Shown: positions 24,479 to 31,974 of the stretch, piece by piece | Position numbering within the stretch: position 1 is the first letter of the stretch | Layout: every line of letters starts with the position of its first letter | Assembly: GCA_017428635.1 (NCBI GenBank) | Contig: JAFRQK010000035.1 | Span: forward strand, 21,343 to 85,342 | DNA: 64,000 bases | Reading direction: 5' to 3' | Source: Clostridia bacterium | Lineage (GTDB): Bacteria > Bacillota > Clostridia > Oscillospirales > CAG-272 | Translations under genes and position numbers: made by a program | Notes under the pieces: model-generated | Told to the model about the DNA's origin: nothing | Database searches by the model: none | What the model saw: the letters and a program-made list of their open reading frames with translations, nothing else

Positions 24479-25903
24479 TTATTTTTCGATCTCTCCGCCG
24501 ACCCAGAATGCGCCGGCGCTCTTGATTTTCACGTTGACGAACCTCCCGGTCAGGTCCTCCCCGCCGGGGAAGTGCACGGGTCGCGCGGGCATGCCGCGCC
24601 CGGTCATCATCCCGGGATCGGTGCGGCTCACGCCGTCGGCGAGGACGCGCAGCGTCCGACCGACGAAGCGGGAGTTCCGCTCCTCGGACAACTCCGTCCC
24701 GAGGGCGAGCAGCCGTTCCATCCTCTCCGCGGAGACCTCGTGCGGAACGCGCGGCTCCATCTTCGCGGCGGGCGTGCCGACGCGCGGGGAATAGATAAAC
24801 GAGAAGATCATATCGTATCTCACGCGGCGCATCAGGTCGAGCGTGTCGAGGAAATCCTCTTCCTCCTCGCCGGGGAACCCGACGATGATATCGGAGGTCA
24901 GCGTCACGTCCGGGACGCGCGCGCGGAGTTTGTCCACGACGGATAAATACCGCTCTCTGTCATAGTGGCGGTTCATCAGTTTCAGGATCCTGTCGGAACC
25001 CGACTGAACGGGAAGGTGGAAGTGCTTAACGATCTTCGGCTCCTCGGCGATCGCCCCGATCAGCTCGTCCGACGCGTCCTTCGGGTGGCTCGTCATGAAA
25101 CGGAGTTCGAAATCGCCGTCGATCGCGCAGATGCGGCGCATCAGCTCGGCGATGTCGCAGCAGCCGTCGGTGTCCCTGCCGTAGGAGTTCACGTTCTGAC
25201 CGAGCAGGGTTATGTTCTTCGCCCCGCCGTCGACGAGGCGCTTCGCTTCTTCGATTATATCGTCGGGCCGGCGGCTGCGCTCGCGCCCTCTTACGTAGGG
25301 GACGATGCAGTACGAGCAGTAGTTATTGCAGCCGTACATAACGGACAGCCAGACGGAGTGGGAGTTCTCGCGCACGGTCGGCACGCCCTCGGCGATCGCG
25401 TCGCCGCTCTCGCGGATGAAGCGGCGTCTGCCGCCCATCGCGTCCCTGACGAGGGAGGGGAGGGAATAAGCGGACGCGGGCTCGAACACGAAATCGACGT
25501 AGGGGTAACTCATTTTCAGCGTGTTCGCACGGTGCTCCTCCGCCGCCATACAGCCGCCCACGCCGATTACGACGTCGGGATCGGCGTCCTTTACGTGCTT
25601 GAACGAGCCGATTATCGAGAGCGCTTTCTTCTCGGCGTGTTCCCTGATCGCGCAGGTGTTGACGAGGATCAGTTTCGCCGCCTCGGGGACCGGGACGGGG
25701 ACGTACCCCATCGCCTCGCAGAGACCCGCGAGCCGTTCGCTGTCCGCCTCGTTCTGCTGACAGCCGAAAGTGCGGATGAAATACCCCGGCGCGCGCTCGT
25801 CCGTGAGGCCGCGCGAGGCGAATTCTTCTTTTATCTTACGGGCGGTCTCGAGTTCGGAGGAGACCTCCTCGGGGTCGCGGAAACGCGTATTTTCCGACGC
25901 CAT
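24479..25903 (-). CDS. miaB: tRNA-2-methylthio-N6-dimethylallyladenosine synthase
   Basis: This 474-residue radical-SAM methylthiotransferase modifies A37 of tRNAs reading UNN codons. In order: N-terminal UPF0004 domain (TFGCQQNEADSERL, VNTCAIREHAEKK, GGCMA), radical-SAM CNNYCSYCIVPYVRGRE and the C-terminal TRAM domain. The ATG at 25903 is chosen because AAAGGAGG precedes it by 9 bases; an ATG 13 codons upstream has no site. First gene of the long minus-strand operon, with its own promoter. Confidence 0.96.
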   Translation of the reverse strand: MASENTRFRDPEEVSSELETARKIKEEFASRGLTDERAPGYFIRTFGCQQNEADSERLAGLCEAMGYVPVPVPEAAKLILVNTCAIREHAEKKALSIIGSFKHVKDADPDVVIGVGGCMAAEEHRANTLKMSYPYVDFVFEPASAYSLPSLVRDAMGGRRRFIRESGDAIAEGVPTVRENSHSVWLSVMYGCNNYCSYCIVPYVRGRERSRRPDDIIEEAKRLVDGGAKNITLLGQNVNSYGRDTDGCCDIAELMRRICAIDGDFELRFMTSHPKDASDELIGAIAEEPKIVKHFHLPVQSGSDRILKLMNRHYDRERYLSVVDKLRARVPDVTLTSDIIVGFPGEEEEDFLDTLDLMRRVRYDMIFSFIYSPRVGTPAAKMEPRVPHEVSAERMERLLALGTELSEERNSRFVGRTLRVLADGVSRTDPGMMTGRGMPARPVHFPGGEDLTGRFVNVKIKSAGAFWVGGEIEK

Positions 25904-25952
25904 AAGACCGCCTCCTTTCGATAAATCTACATAATACTCCATTATATAAAGT

Positions 25953-25981
25953 ATTATACACTAAAGGGGGAGCCAAGTCAA
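25953..25981 (-). promoter_or_regulatory. SigA promoter of the miaB-mutS-mutL-tgt operon
   Basis: Minus strand TTGACT (25976-25981), 17-nt spacer, TATAAT (25953-25958). Confidence 0.82.
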
Positions 25982-26061
25982 CCGCGAAGGGGGCGTGAGA
26001 CACGCTTTTTCGGGCCGTTTCTGAGGCGCTCCCGAGGCGCCGAAAAAATTTGAATTTGTTG

Positions 26062-26090
26062 TTGACAAAAGGGCGGGGTTATAGTATAAT
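26062..26090 (+). promoter_or_regulatory. Consensus promoter of tRNA-Leu
   Basis: TTGACA (26062-26067), 17-nt spacer, TATAAT (26085-26090), about 30 bases before the mature tRNA. Confidence 0.88.
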
Positions 26091-26120
26091 ACACTTTGCC
26101 GACGGGAAACCGGGGGCAAT

Positions 26121-26202
26121 GCGAGAGTGGCGGAACTGGCAGACGCGCACGTTTGAGGGGCGTGTGGTTCACACCGTACGGGTTCAAGTCCCGTTTCTCG
26201 CA
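26121..26202 (+). tRNA. tRNA-Leu(GAG)
   Basis: The 82-base class II tRNA has an acceptor stem GCGAGAG/TTCTCGC, D-arm GCGGAACTGGCAGACGC, anticodon loop TTGAGGG (anticodon GAG), a long variable arm and a T-arm ACGGGTTCAAGTCCCGT. Discriminator A; CCA not encoded. It reads CUC and CUU. Confidence 0.95.
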
Positions 26203-26420
26203 TAGAAAAAGGGCACTCGAAGAAGTGCCCTTTTTCTATGCGAGAAATAAGGAACGGGACTTGAAAAAGCGGCGGTAGTGAATGACAGCCCGGTGGGCTG
26301 TCAGAGCCGCCGCCTGACCGAGCGCCCGTCATCCTTTCGTATTTTGCGAAAGGATGACTCGCGGGCGCGAGAATCAAGTCCCCCGCGCCAAAGGCGCGGC
26401 AAAATTGAAATGCAGTAACC
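26203..26420 (+). other. tRNA-linked structured element, Leu copy
   Basis: Directly after the tRNA is a terminator hairpin (GGGCACT/AGTGCCC flanked by A and T runs, about 26203-26239). Its 3' arm continues as the complement of the tRNA 3' end: 26240-26247 pairs with 26194-26201, and 26255-26265 pairs with 26183-26193. The two parts are split by TAAGGAA. A second closed structure follows: GGGACTTGA (26256-26264) pairs with TCAAGTCCC (26374-26382), enclosing a hairpin at 26269-26313, the sequence GACCGAGCGCCCGT and a hairpin at 26328-26358. A third hairpin (CCGCGCC/GGCGCGG) and ATGCAGTAACC end the part shared with the copy at 44535-44761. No protein gene is seen in 26203-26637. Confidence 0.8.
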
Positions 26421-26577
26421 TTCATTTTGAGTATCCGGGTTTTTGTCCCGCTGCCCCGCGCCAAAGGCGCGGCATATTCGATTCTCGCCATTCTTCATTT
26501 TGACCACCCCTGAACCGTTTTCATTACGTTTTTTCCAAAATGCAAGCGCTGCTTGACAAAATTCAAAGCAATTTATA

Positions 26578-26606
26578 TTGAATGCAAGTAACAATTATAA
26601 TATAAT
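26578..26606 (+). promoter_or_regulatory. Promoter of the membrane-anchored XRE gene
   Basis: TTGAAT (26578-26583), 17-nt spacer, TATAAT (26601-26606). Confidence 0.7.
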
Positions 26607-26637
26607 AAAACCGAAATTTTTGTCAGGGAGCGGCACA

Positions 26638-27771
26638 ATGATATCTGATAATATCAAAAAATATCGAAAAGAAAACGGTTTGTCTCAAGACGAGTTAGCC
26701 GAAAAACTCGGCGTCTCGAGGCAAAGCATCAGCCTTTGGGAAACCGGACAAACGCAGCCGACGATAGAAAACATAATTGCCCTAGCAAGAATATTCAACG
26801 TATCCACGGACGCGATCCTTGATAACGTTGGAGGAGCAAACGTACCGGAGGAGGAAGTCCCCGCAAAGAAAAAATGGCTTATTCTCGGGATTATTGCAGC
26901 TGCAGTGCTCGTCATCGGGATAGTCGTGACCGTCGTTTTATTGAACGGTCGGAATAAAGCCGCCCCTAAGGACGACGCCGACTCGGAATCTGCTTCTCAG
27001 TCCGACTCCGACGTGATCACAGAAAGCAACGCTCTCTTTGAGACCGGGGAGCCTGAAAAAGAAACCGAAAGCAGTGTGCTTTCAGAGACGGAGGAACCGG
27101 AAAAAGAAACCGGAAGTATCGCTCCCACCGAACCCGAACCAGACGATACGCCCGCATATGTTGCTCCCGAGGAAGACCCCGTCTACACGCCCGAAAACGT
27201 AACGCCATCGGTAACGCCTGAACCGGTTACCACTCCGGTTTTCGTTCCACCGGAGACGTCCAAGGTCCCGGAACCGGAACCGTTTGACCTATTCTCGTAT
27301 TGCAAAGATTTTGCAATCAGCAAGGGACAGTTAAACGGTGATTACTGTATGTACCAGCAGCCGGCTTCGCTTTACGGCGGATACGAGAACGAGTATTTTT
27401 CAATGTCGTATTGGGGCGACAGCAACATGGTGGAGTTTTGTCTTCATTGTCCCCTTGACGAGACGTACAGTATAAATTTCTATCTCCGTATGAGAGGCGG
27501 ATACAATCATAAATACGAGTATTTATCTTCGCGCTACTTCAGATCAAACGGCGCGTCTTTGAGAAGCGCGTCAGGTTATATTGATCCGTTCGTTTTTTCG
27601 GATTCCTACCCTTTGAGCTGCGACGAATACGTAGGAAGTTTTGACGGGCAAACCGCTTTTATGGAAGAAAGCCGGATCGGAATGTGCGATCTTATACACT
27701 GTCTCAAGCAATTTGTCGCGGTGGAAAACATGAGCTGCGGTTTTTCGGCCTTTGAATTTGTCAACTATTGA
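26638..27771 (+). CDS. Membrane-anchored XRE-type DNA-binding protein with external domain
   Basis: This 377-residue protein has an N-terminal XRE helix-turn-helix (residues 4-58) and one membrane helix (about 80-102, after KKK). A Glu/Pro/Thr/Ser-rich linker runs to about residue 215, and a C-terminal aromatic-rich globular domain (DLFSYCKDFAISKGQ onward) should lie outside the cell. This layout suggests a one-component signal sensor. The ATG at 26638 follows GGGAG; the 20 codons before it have no site. Lower GC than the core genes. External ligand and DNA target unknown. Confidence 0.85.
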   Translation: MISDNIKKYRKENGLSQDELAEKLGVSRQSISLWETGQTQPTIENIIALARIFNVSTDAILDNVGGANVPEEEVPAKKKWLILGIIAAAVLVIGIVVTVVLLNGRNKAAPKDDADSESASQSDSDVITESNALFETGEPEKETESSVLSETEEPEKETGSIAPTEPEPDDTPAYVAPEEDPVYTPENVTPSVTPEPVTTPVFVPPETSKVPEPEPFDLFSYCKDFAISKGQLNGDYCMYQQPASLYGGYENEYFSMSYWGDSNMVEFCLHCPLDETYSINFYLRMRGGYNHKYEYLSSRYFRSNGASLRSASGYIDPFVFSDSYPLSCDEYVGSFDGQTAFMEESRIGMCDLIHCLKQFVAVENMSCGFSAFEFVNY

Positions 27772-27796
27772 TTTGAAGGATCATCACGTGTATAAT
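27768..27796 (+). promoter_or_regulatory. Promoter placing transcription start at the ATG of the HEPN-like gene
   Basis: TTGATT (27768-27773), 17-nt spacer, TATAAT (27791-27796). Seven bases separate the -10 box from ATG 27804, so the message may be leaderless. Confidence 0.7.
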
Positions 27797-27803
27797 ATTG
27801 TCT

Positions 27804-28313
27804 ATGAACAGTATAGAAATAAAATACATCGACCTCTACAAATCCGTCGACTCTATTTGTAAAGATATCTTCCGTAACGAACGTCATTTCAACGACCGCG
27901 GGGAAGAAGTCTTCGGCGTAAGCGCCTACGTGGAAACAATGGAGTCGGAACGTTATTCCGCGGCGCCGCGCCCTCAGGATTGGGACGTTTGGTACAAAAA
28001 GCTGAAGCGCCTGCGCTGGCTTCGCAACACGATAGTACACGATTCCGGCACGTCCGAATGCGACGAAGAGGATTACGACGATCTGGAACGGTTTTACAAC
28101 GAACTGATCAACGGGAACGATATTCTTGCACGCGCGCGTCGTTTGAGAGCCGCAACATCAGCCCGAAAGAGAGCGTCAGCTGTAATCGCACAACGCCCGG
28201 CGCAGTCGCGGACCGCTTCACCGAGGAAGAAATCTTACGTCGGTTGGGCGGTTTTCGGTATCGTCGCGGCGGTCGCCGCATTGGCTTTTATCGTATATTA
28301 CTTTTTGAAATAA
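27804..28313 (+). CDS. Tail-anchored protein with a HEPN-like motif
   Basis: This 169-residue protein has a helical N-terminal region containing LRWLRNTIVHDSG (Arg74 to His79). This matches the RNxxxH pattern typical of HEPN domains, many of which are RNases. A basic Ala/Arg-rich linker follows, then a C-terminal membrane helix (about 146-168) ending in LK. No ribosome site precedes ATG 27804. The preceding gene also encodes a membrane-anchored protein and ends 32 bases upstream. The HEPN assignment is from one motif and helical context only. Confidence 0.7.
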   Translation: MNSIEIKYIDLYKSVDSICKDIFRNERHFNDRGEEVFGVSAYVETMESERYSAAPRPQDWDVWYKKLKRLRWLRNTIVHDSGTSECDEEDYDDLERFYNELINGNDILARARRLRAATSARKRASAVIAQRPAQSRTASPRKKSYVGWAVFGIVAAVAALAFIVYYFLK

Positions 28314-28391
28314 AACGCGGAGCGGGGGTCTTTATGATCCCCGCTCGTCCCTTATAAACCAACGGTTGACGAAATCTTTCCATTCCTCGAT

Positions 28392-28420
28392 TGACAAGCG
28401 GCGGGCGGGATGATAGAATG
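28392..28420 (+). promoter_or_regulatory. Promoter of the 37-codon ORF
   Basis: TTGACA (28392-28397), 17-nt spacer, TAGAAT ending near 28420. Related CGGTTGAC and GTCAACGGTT motifs flank it (28363-28371 and 28421-28431), possible operator halves. Confidence 0.75.
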
Positions 28421-28463
28421 TCAACGGTTAAAACCGAAATTTTAAAGAAAGGAGACGACTGAT

Positions 28464-28577
28464 ATGAAGACCCGCATGAACACTCGTATGCACACTCAGA
28501 CTCTACACGAACACTCATACTCAGAACCCAGAAACTTAATCGATCGGACGTCATATCTGTCGCCTTCTTTACGCTGA
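28464..28577 (+). CDS. Small ORF of 37 codons with its own promoter and terminator
   Basis: The ORF begins MKTRMNTRMHTQTLHEHSYS and ends in SLR. It follows AAAGGAG at 8 bases, a consensus-like promoter and precedes a terminator at 28604-28631. It is rich in Thr, His, Arg and Met, with repeated CACTC in the DNA. It could be a small protein or a leader peptide for the XRE gene 175 bases downstream. It is not similar to any family I recognise. Confidence 0.6.
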   Translation: MKTRMNTRMHTQTLHEHSYSEPRNLIDRTSYLSPSLR

Positions 28578-28603
28578 GCGCATAATCAGAGGCAATCTGT
28601 TTG

Positions 28604-28690
28604 ACGCATCCGATCTCCGGATGCGTTTTTTATTCCGACGGGATGAGTCGGTGATCCCGTCGGCGCACCCGAAAAGGGTGCTTTTTGTTT
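28604..28690 (+). terminator. Three tandem hairpins after the small ORF
   Basis: ACGCATCCG/CGGATGCGT with a T run (28604-28631) is a good terminator. CGACGGGAT/ATCCCGTCG (about 28637-28662) has no T run. GCACCC/GGGTGC (28665-28681) with TTTTTGTTTTT is a second terminator. The order would suit attenuation control of the XRE gene. Confidence 0.7.
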
Positions 28691-28752
28691 TTCACCCAGA
28701 TTTGCGGCAAACAGGATAAGACGATAACAACAAAGAAAGGCGGTGATGCCGT

Positions 28753-28977
28753 ATGAACTTGCCGACGTACCGTATAAAGATCTCTGAGAAGATTATCGGA
28801 TACCGCAGAGAAAACGGACTTTCACAAATCAGATTCGGTCGGTTGATCGGAGTATCGGCGCAGGCGGTCTGCAAATGGGAACAGGAGGACTGTTATCCCG
28901 ATATATTCATACTGCCGCATATTGCGAAGATACTCGGCTGCCGGGTGGACGATTTTTTCGAAGAGGTCGTAAAATAG
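28753..28977 (+). CDS. Small XRE-family DNA-binding protein
   Basis: The 74-residue protein is essentially one helix-turn-helix domain (IIGYRRENGLSQIRFGRLIGVSAQAVCKWEQE), followed by a short acidic tail. The start ATG follows AAAGGCGGTGAT. A strong hairpin at 28980-29001 separates it from the convergent sigma gene. Confidence 0.85.
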   Translation: MNLPTYRIKISEKIIGYRRENGLSQIRFGRLIGVSAQAVCKWEQEDCYPDIFILPHIAKILGCRVDDFFEEVVK

Positions 28978-28979
28978 GG

Positions 28980-29006
28980 AGGCGGGGATCGCTCCCCGCC
29001 TCGCGT
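28980..29006. terminator. Bidirectional terminator between XRE and sigma-fusion genes
   Basis: AGGCGGGGA/TCCCCGCCT hairpin with T runs on both sides of the inverted repeat. Confidence 0.8.
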
Positions 29007-29008
29007 TT

Positions 29009-30295
29009 TTACAGAATATAGTCGGTGATACAGTCGTACCAATGCACGTAAGTTTCGCCGTTTACGACCAGGGTTTCATTTTCGGGAAACATTTCAGTCC
29101 AAAGCTTTTGGTAACGGTCTTTTTTCCAGTTGTCGGCATTGAAGCGCCGCCAGAGGATCGTTCGGCCTTCGGCGTTCAAATACTGCTCCGTAACGACGCC
29201 TTCGCCGCCGTAGTTCGCCACGTCCATCACGCAGATCGTATCATACGCTTTCCCGTTGATCGTAACGGTATACCGCCCCACGACGTCCAGCAGAAACGGT
29301 TTGTCCTTCGTTGTTACGGTGCTTCCGTTTCGTGTGATGTCACCCTTTGGCGAGATATGCGTTTCATTGCCGCAGTTATTCTCGCCGAACCCCCAACTAC
29401 CAAGGAAGGCGTCGCCGTCGAGAAACGTGTAGTACCGTTTCACTCCGCCGCTTTCGTGGCTCTCCGCCAAGATACGGCAGTGGCTGTCCGTAATCTGCGC
29501 CACCAGACGGCGTTCGTTGAAATTTCGACCGTCGATTCGGTTATTCTCCATGGGTTCGTATTCCTTCGCAAGGATCTCCACGCCCTCTATCCCGTGCACC
29601 TCGGCGCGAGCGACGGCTTCCTCGACCATATATTCCGTGCGTTTTCTTTCCGGAAAATCATACATTGCCCATTCGAGCCTTTCGCCGATTTTCGGCACGA
29701 TAAACCAGCCCATGATCTCCTCCCATTTCACGGAGAACGGAGGCTGATCCGCCGGCGTGATCGTATATTCCGGCAGGGTTTTCGGCATTTTTGTATTCAT
29801 AAGTTTTTCTCCTTTCAGCGTATACGGATAACGTTTTTTGAAATGCTGCTTGGCGTTGTGAAGGCGGCTTTTGACCGTTCCGAGCGGTAGGCCGAGCCGT
29901 TTCGCGATCTGCTCCTGCGGCAATTCTTTGAAATAGTACAGATAAAGTATCTGCTTGTCCTTTCCGCCGAGCAAATCGAGCGTTTCGCGTACGACCGAGG
30001 CGGTCGTTTTGCCCTGCGCGCCGAACGTGAAGACTGTTTCGTTCAAATCGTCGATCGGTATTTCAAGGGTTTTCGCTTTTTCTCTGAAATAGTCGTTTAC
30101 CTTGTGCCGCGCGATGCCGAGCAGCCACGGTTTGAACATACTTATATCTTTAAGACCGTCAAAACCCCTGAACGCCGCGATCCGAATCTCTTGAAGAACG
30201 TCGTCTGCGTCGTGCAGATTCCCGATCCGGTATTTGACAAACCGTTCGAGAACCGTCGTTTCTTTGCCGAGCAGTTTTTCAAAGTCGCCCATCAT
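29009..30295 (-). CDS. ECF-type sigma factor fused to an unknown C-terminal domain
   Basis: This 428-residue protein has region 2 (DADDVLQEIRIAAFRG) and region 4 (LPQEQIAKRLGLPLGTVKSRLHNAK) in the first 160 residues, a normal ECF sigma size. A 260-residue domain of unknown fold follows, with an AraC-effector-like beginning and a WRRFNADNWKKDRY region near the end. An AAAGGAG and ATG (29800) lie exactly at the joint, so the C-terminal part could also be made alone. A perfect 14-bp palindrome lies upstream (30321-30334). Confidence 0.82.
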   Translation of the reverse strand: MMGDFEKLLGKETTVLERFVKYRIGNLHDADDVLQEIRIAAFRGFDGLKDISMFKPWLLGIARHKVNDYFREKAKTLEIPIDDLNETVFTFGAQGKTTASVVRETLDLLGGKDKQILYLYYFKELPQEQIAKRLGLPLGTVKSRLHNAKQHFKKRYPYTLKGEKLMNTKMPKTLPEYTITPADQPPFSVKWEEIMGWFIVPKIGERLEWAMYDFPERKRTEYMVEEAVARAEVHGIEGVEILAKEYEPMENNRIDGRNFNERRLVAQITDSHCRILAESHESGGVKRYYTFLDGDAFLGSWGFGENNCGNETHISPKGDITRNGSTVTTKDKPFLLDVVGRYTVTINGKAYDTICVMDVANYGGEGVVTEQYLNAEGRTILWRRFNADNWKKDRYQKLWTEMFPENETLVVNGETYVHWYDCITDYIL

Positions 30296-30320
30296 TTTCA
30301 CCTCGCTTCCGTGATGACGT

Positions 30321-30334
30321 TGAAACCGGTTTCA
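30321..30334. promoter_or_regulatory. Perfect palindrome upstream of the sigma-fusion gene
   Basis: TGAAACCGGTTTCA, 26 bases before the start codon and just downstream of a TATATA that could be the -10 box on the minus strand. Candidate operator; TGAAACC also resembles ECF -35 elements. Confidence 0.6.
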
Positions 30335-30389
30335 CATATATAGTCGGAGAAAAAGCCGAAAAGGTTCATTTTCGCGGGAAAAACAGTAT

Positions 30390-30415
30390 TATGCCGCCGG
30401 ATCTCTCCGACGGCA
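30390..30415 (-). terminator. Hairpin after the subtilase gene
   Basis: Minus strand GCCGTCGG/CCGGCGGC stem followed by a weak T-rich stretch; about 20 bases beyond the subtilase stop. Confidence 0.55.
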
Positions 30416-30435
30416 AAAGTATTTTGGCTTTGTAA

Positions 30436-31518
30436 TTATAAAAGGTCCGTATTCAAAACGATATAACCGTTTTTTCTTTCACACTTTTTGCATTTTGCGA
30501 TAAAAACCTCAAAACGGAGGTCCGGACACTTTTGCAGGCACAAAGCGTAAACTCCCGCGACGTGCGGGATCGTCCAGCTCTCCGAAACGGTTTTGCTCCA
30601 GTGGATATAGGAATCATTAGTGTCGTTCGCCGCGGACGTTCTTCTTGTCGAAGGGACGAAGCACAGGGAAGAGAAATAGTCGGTAAACCCGGGTCTGTCC
30701 TTGTTGTTTTCGTAATTCTCCGTTTGCCATCCGTTCAAAACGAAAGAGGGATCCGGGCTGAATCTTTCGAAATCGATCCCCTGAAAACTGCGTCCGAAAA
30801 CGGTCGCGTCGATCAAAGCGCATCTGGTTTTTTCAAGCTTGTCCGCGAGCGCATCCCGCGCCTCTTTCTGCTCGGGCAAAAACGGCGCGGATAAACTGAC
30901 GACGCGGATCGGAGAGGGCGACGTTTCGTTATAACGGACGATCTTCTCAAGCGCGGACAGCTGATGAGAGTAATACCGCTTCAGATCGTTCGTTTCGTTC
31001 GGGATCGCGAAATAGACGAGTTCCGATCCGGGCGCAACGCCGCAGGAGGAGCCGCTCAGAAAACTCGCGCAAACCATACCGTGAAAATCCGCGTATTCGT
31101 TATCCGGGTGATCCGGCGCGACGTTTACGTATTCGATCCGGTCCCTGAACTCGATATGGTCCTTGTTTATCGGTCTGTCGATAACGGCGACTTTTATACC
31201 TTTTCCGGTCAGGGAAGTATCTCCCAAAATATGCTTTTTTCCGTCCTGCATGACCCGATCCGCCATATCGCGAACGGCGTCCGGAAAGCACGTCTCTGAA
31301 TTGAAACACACCTGTGACAACTCGCGTGGCGAGTCGATACGAAAGTCGTAAGAATTCAGATCTCTGTAACAAAGCTGCCAGATCGCCTCTCTTGAAAACG
31401 GATCCAGAGAATCAAAATATTCCGCTGTGATCCTCCCGGGGAGGTCGAACGCAGAAGTAATGACAGAACCGAAACTATTCTTTTTTTCTTCATTCGGGTT
31501 TTTTCGACGGTCTGTCAT
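30436..31518 (-). CDS. Intracellular subtilisin-like (S8) serine protease
   Basis: This 360-residue protein has the S8 triad: Asp114 in IKVAVIDRPI, His146 in DFHGMVCASFL and Ser314 in SESWTIPHVAG, where the usual GTSMA is changed. No obvious oxyanion Asn segment is visible. There is no signal peptide or clear propeptide, so it should act in the cytoplasm. The N-terminal 100 residues are unlike other proteases. The ATG follows AAAGGAG. It lies 15 bases after the NUDIX gene and is co-transcribed with it. Target unknown; it could cut a neighbour-encoded regulator (speculative). Confidence 0.82.
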   Translation of the reverse strand: MTDRRKNPNEEKKNSFGSVITSAFDLPGRITAEYFDSLDPFSREAIWQLCYRDLNSYDFRIDSPRELSQVCFNSETCFPDAVRDMADRVMQDGKKHILGDTSLTGKGIKVAVIDRPINKDHIEFRDRIEYVNVAPDHPDNEYADFHGMVCASFLSGSSCGVAPGSELVYFAIPNETNDLKRYYSHQLSALEKIVRYNETSPSPIRVVSLSAPFLPEQKEARDALADKLEKTRCALIDATVFGRSFQGIDFERFSPDPSFVLNGWQTENYENNKDRPGFTDYFSSLCFVPSTRRTSAANDTNDSYIHWSKTVSESWTIPHVAGVYALCLQKCPDLRFEVFIAKCKKCERKNGYIVLNTDLL

Positions 31519-31533
31519 CCTGACTCTCCTTTA

Positions 31534-31974
31534 TCACATACCCGCTTCCAGCCGACATTTCAGCTCGTACAGCGCGGTCCTGTTCGAGTCCCATTTGAGC
31601 TTTGCTCTCGCTTCCTCAAAACTGAGCCATACGCACTCCGTGTGCTCGTGCGAGAGGACGATATCATCGGGACATTCGAACCCGAACGAGTATTCCGGGA
31701 CCACGTATGTGTCGGCGGGCCAGTTGTAAAGGTAACGCTTCGGGAAAATATCGGTCGGGATATAGCACATGGACCGGAGCGGCGTGACTCTCACGCGTAT
31801 CCCGCCTTCCTCGAAGATCTCCCTTACCGCCGCTTCTTCGGGCGTCTCGCTGTCTTCGCCGCCACCGGCGATGAACTGCCACTGATCGAAGTCCGATCTG
31901 TGAAAGACGCAGAACCGAAAACCGTCCCCCGTCTTTCTGTACGGAATCGCAAGAATCTGAAAAGGCGCTCTCAT
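31534..31974 (-). CDS. NUDIX hydrolase
   Basis: This 146-residue protein has a complete Nudix box, GGGEDSETPEEAAVREIFEE followed by GGI, matching GX5EX7REUXEEXGU. It resembles the NtpA-like dihydroneopterin triphosphate or nucleotide pyrophosphatase group. The start at 31974 follows AAAGGAGGGG; an in-frame ATG 14 codons upstream lacks a site. First of a two-gene operon with the subtilase. Confidence 0.88.
   Translation of the reverse strand: MRAPFQILAIPYRKTGDGFRFCVFHRSDFDQWQFIAGGGEDSETPEEAAVREIFEEGGIRVRVTPLRSMCYIPTDIFPKRYLYNWPADTYVVPEYSFGFECPDDIVLSHEHTECVWLSFEEARAKLKWDSNRTALYELKCRLEAGM

Noticed and set aside
26121-26202. tRNA-Leu as an attachment site of a phage-type integrative element
   Set aside because: No integrase gene or phage genes lie within reach; the only T-arm repeats are the 9-11 base copies inside the element.
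25961-26594. Open frames across tRNA-Leu and the following hairpins (including a frame reading through the tRNA)
   Set aside because: They are made by the tRNA and structured element; no ribosome site and no protein-like composition.
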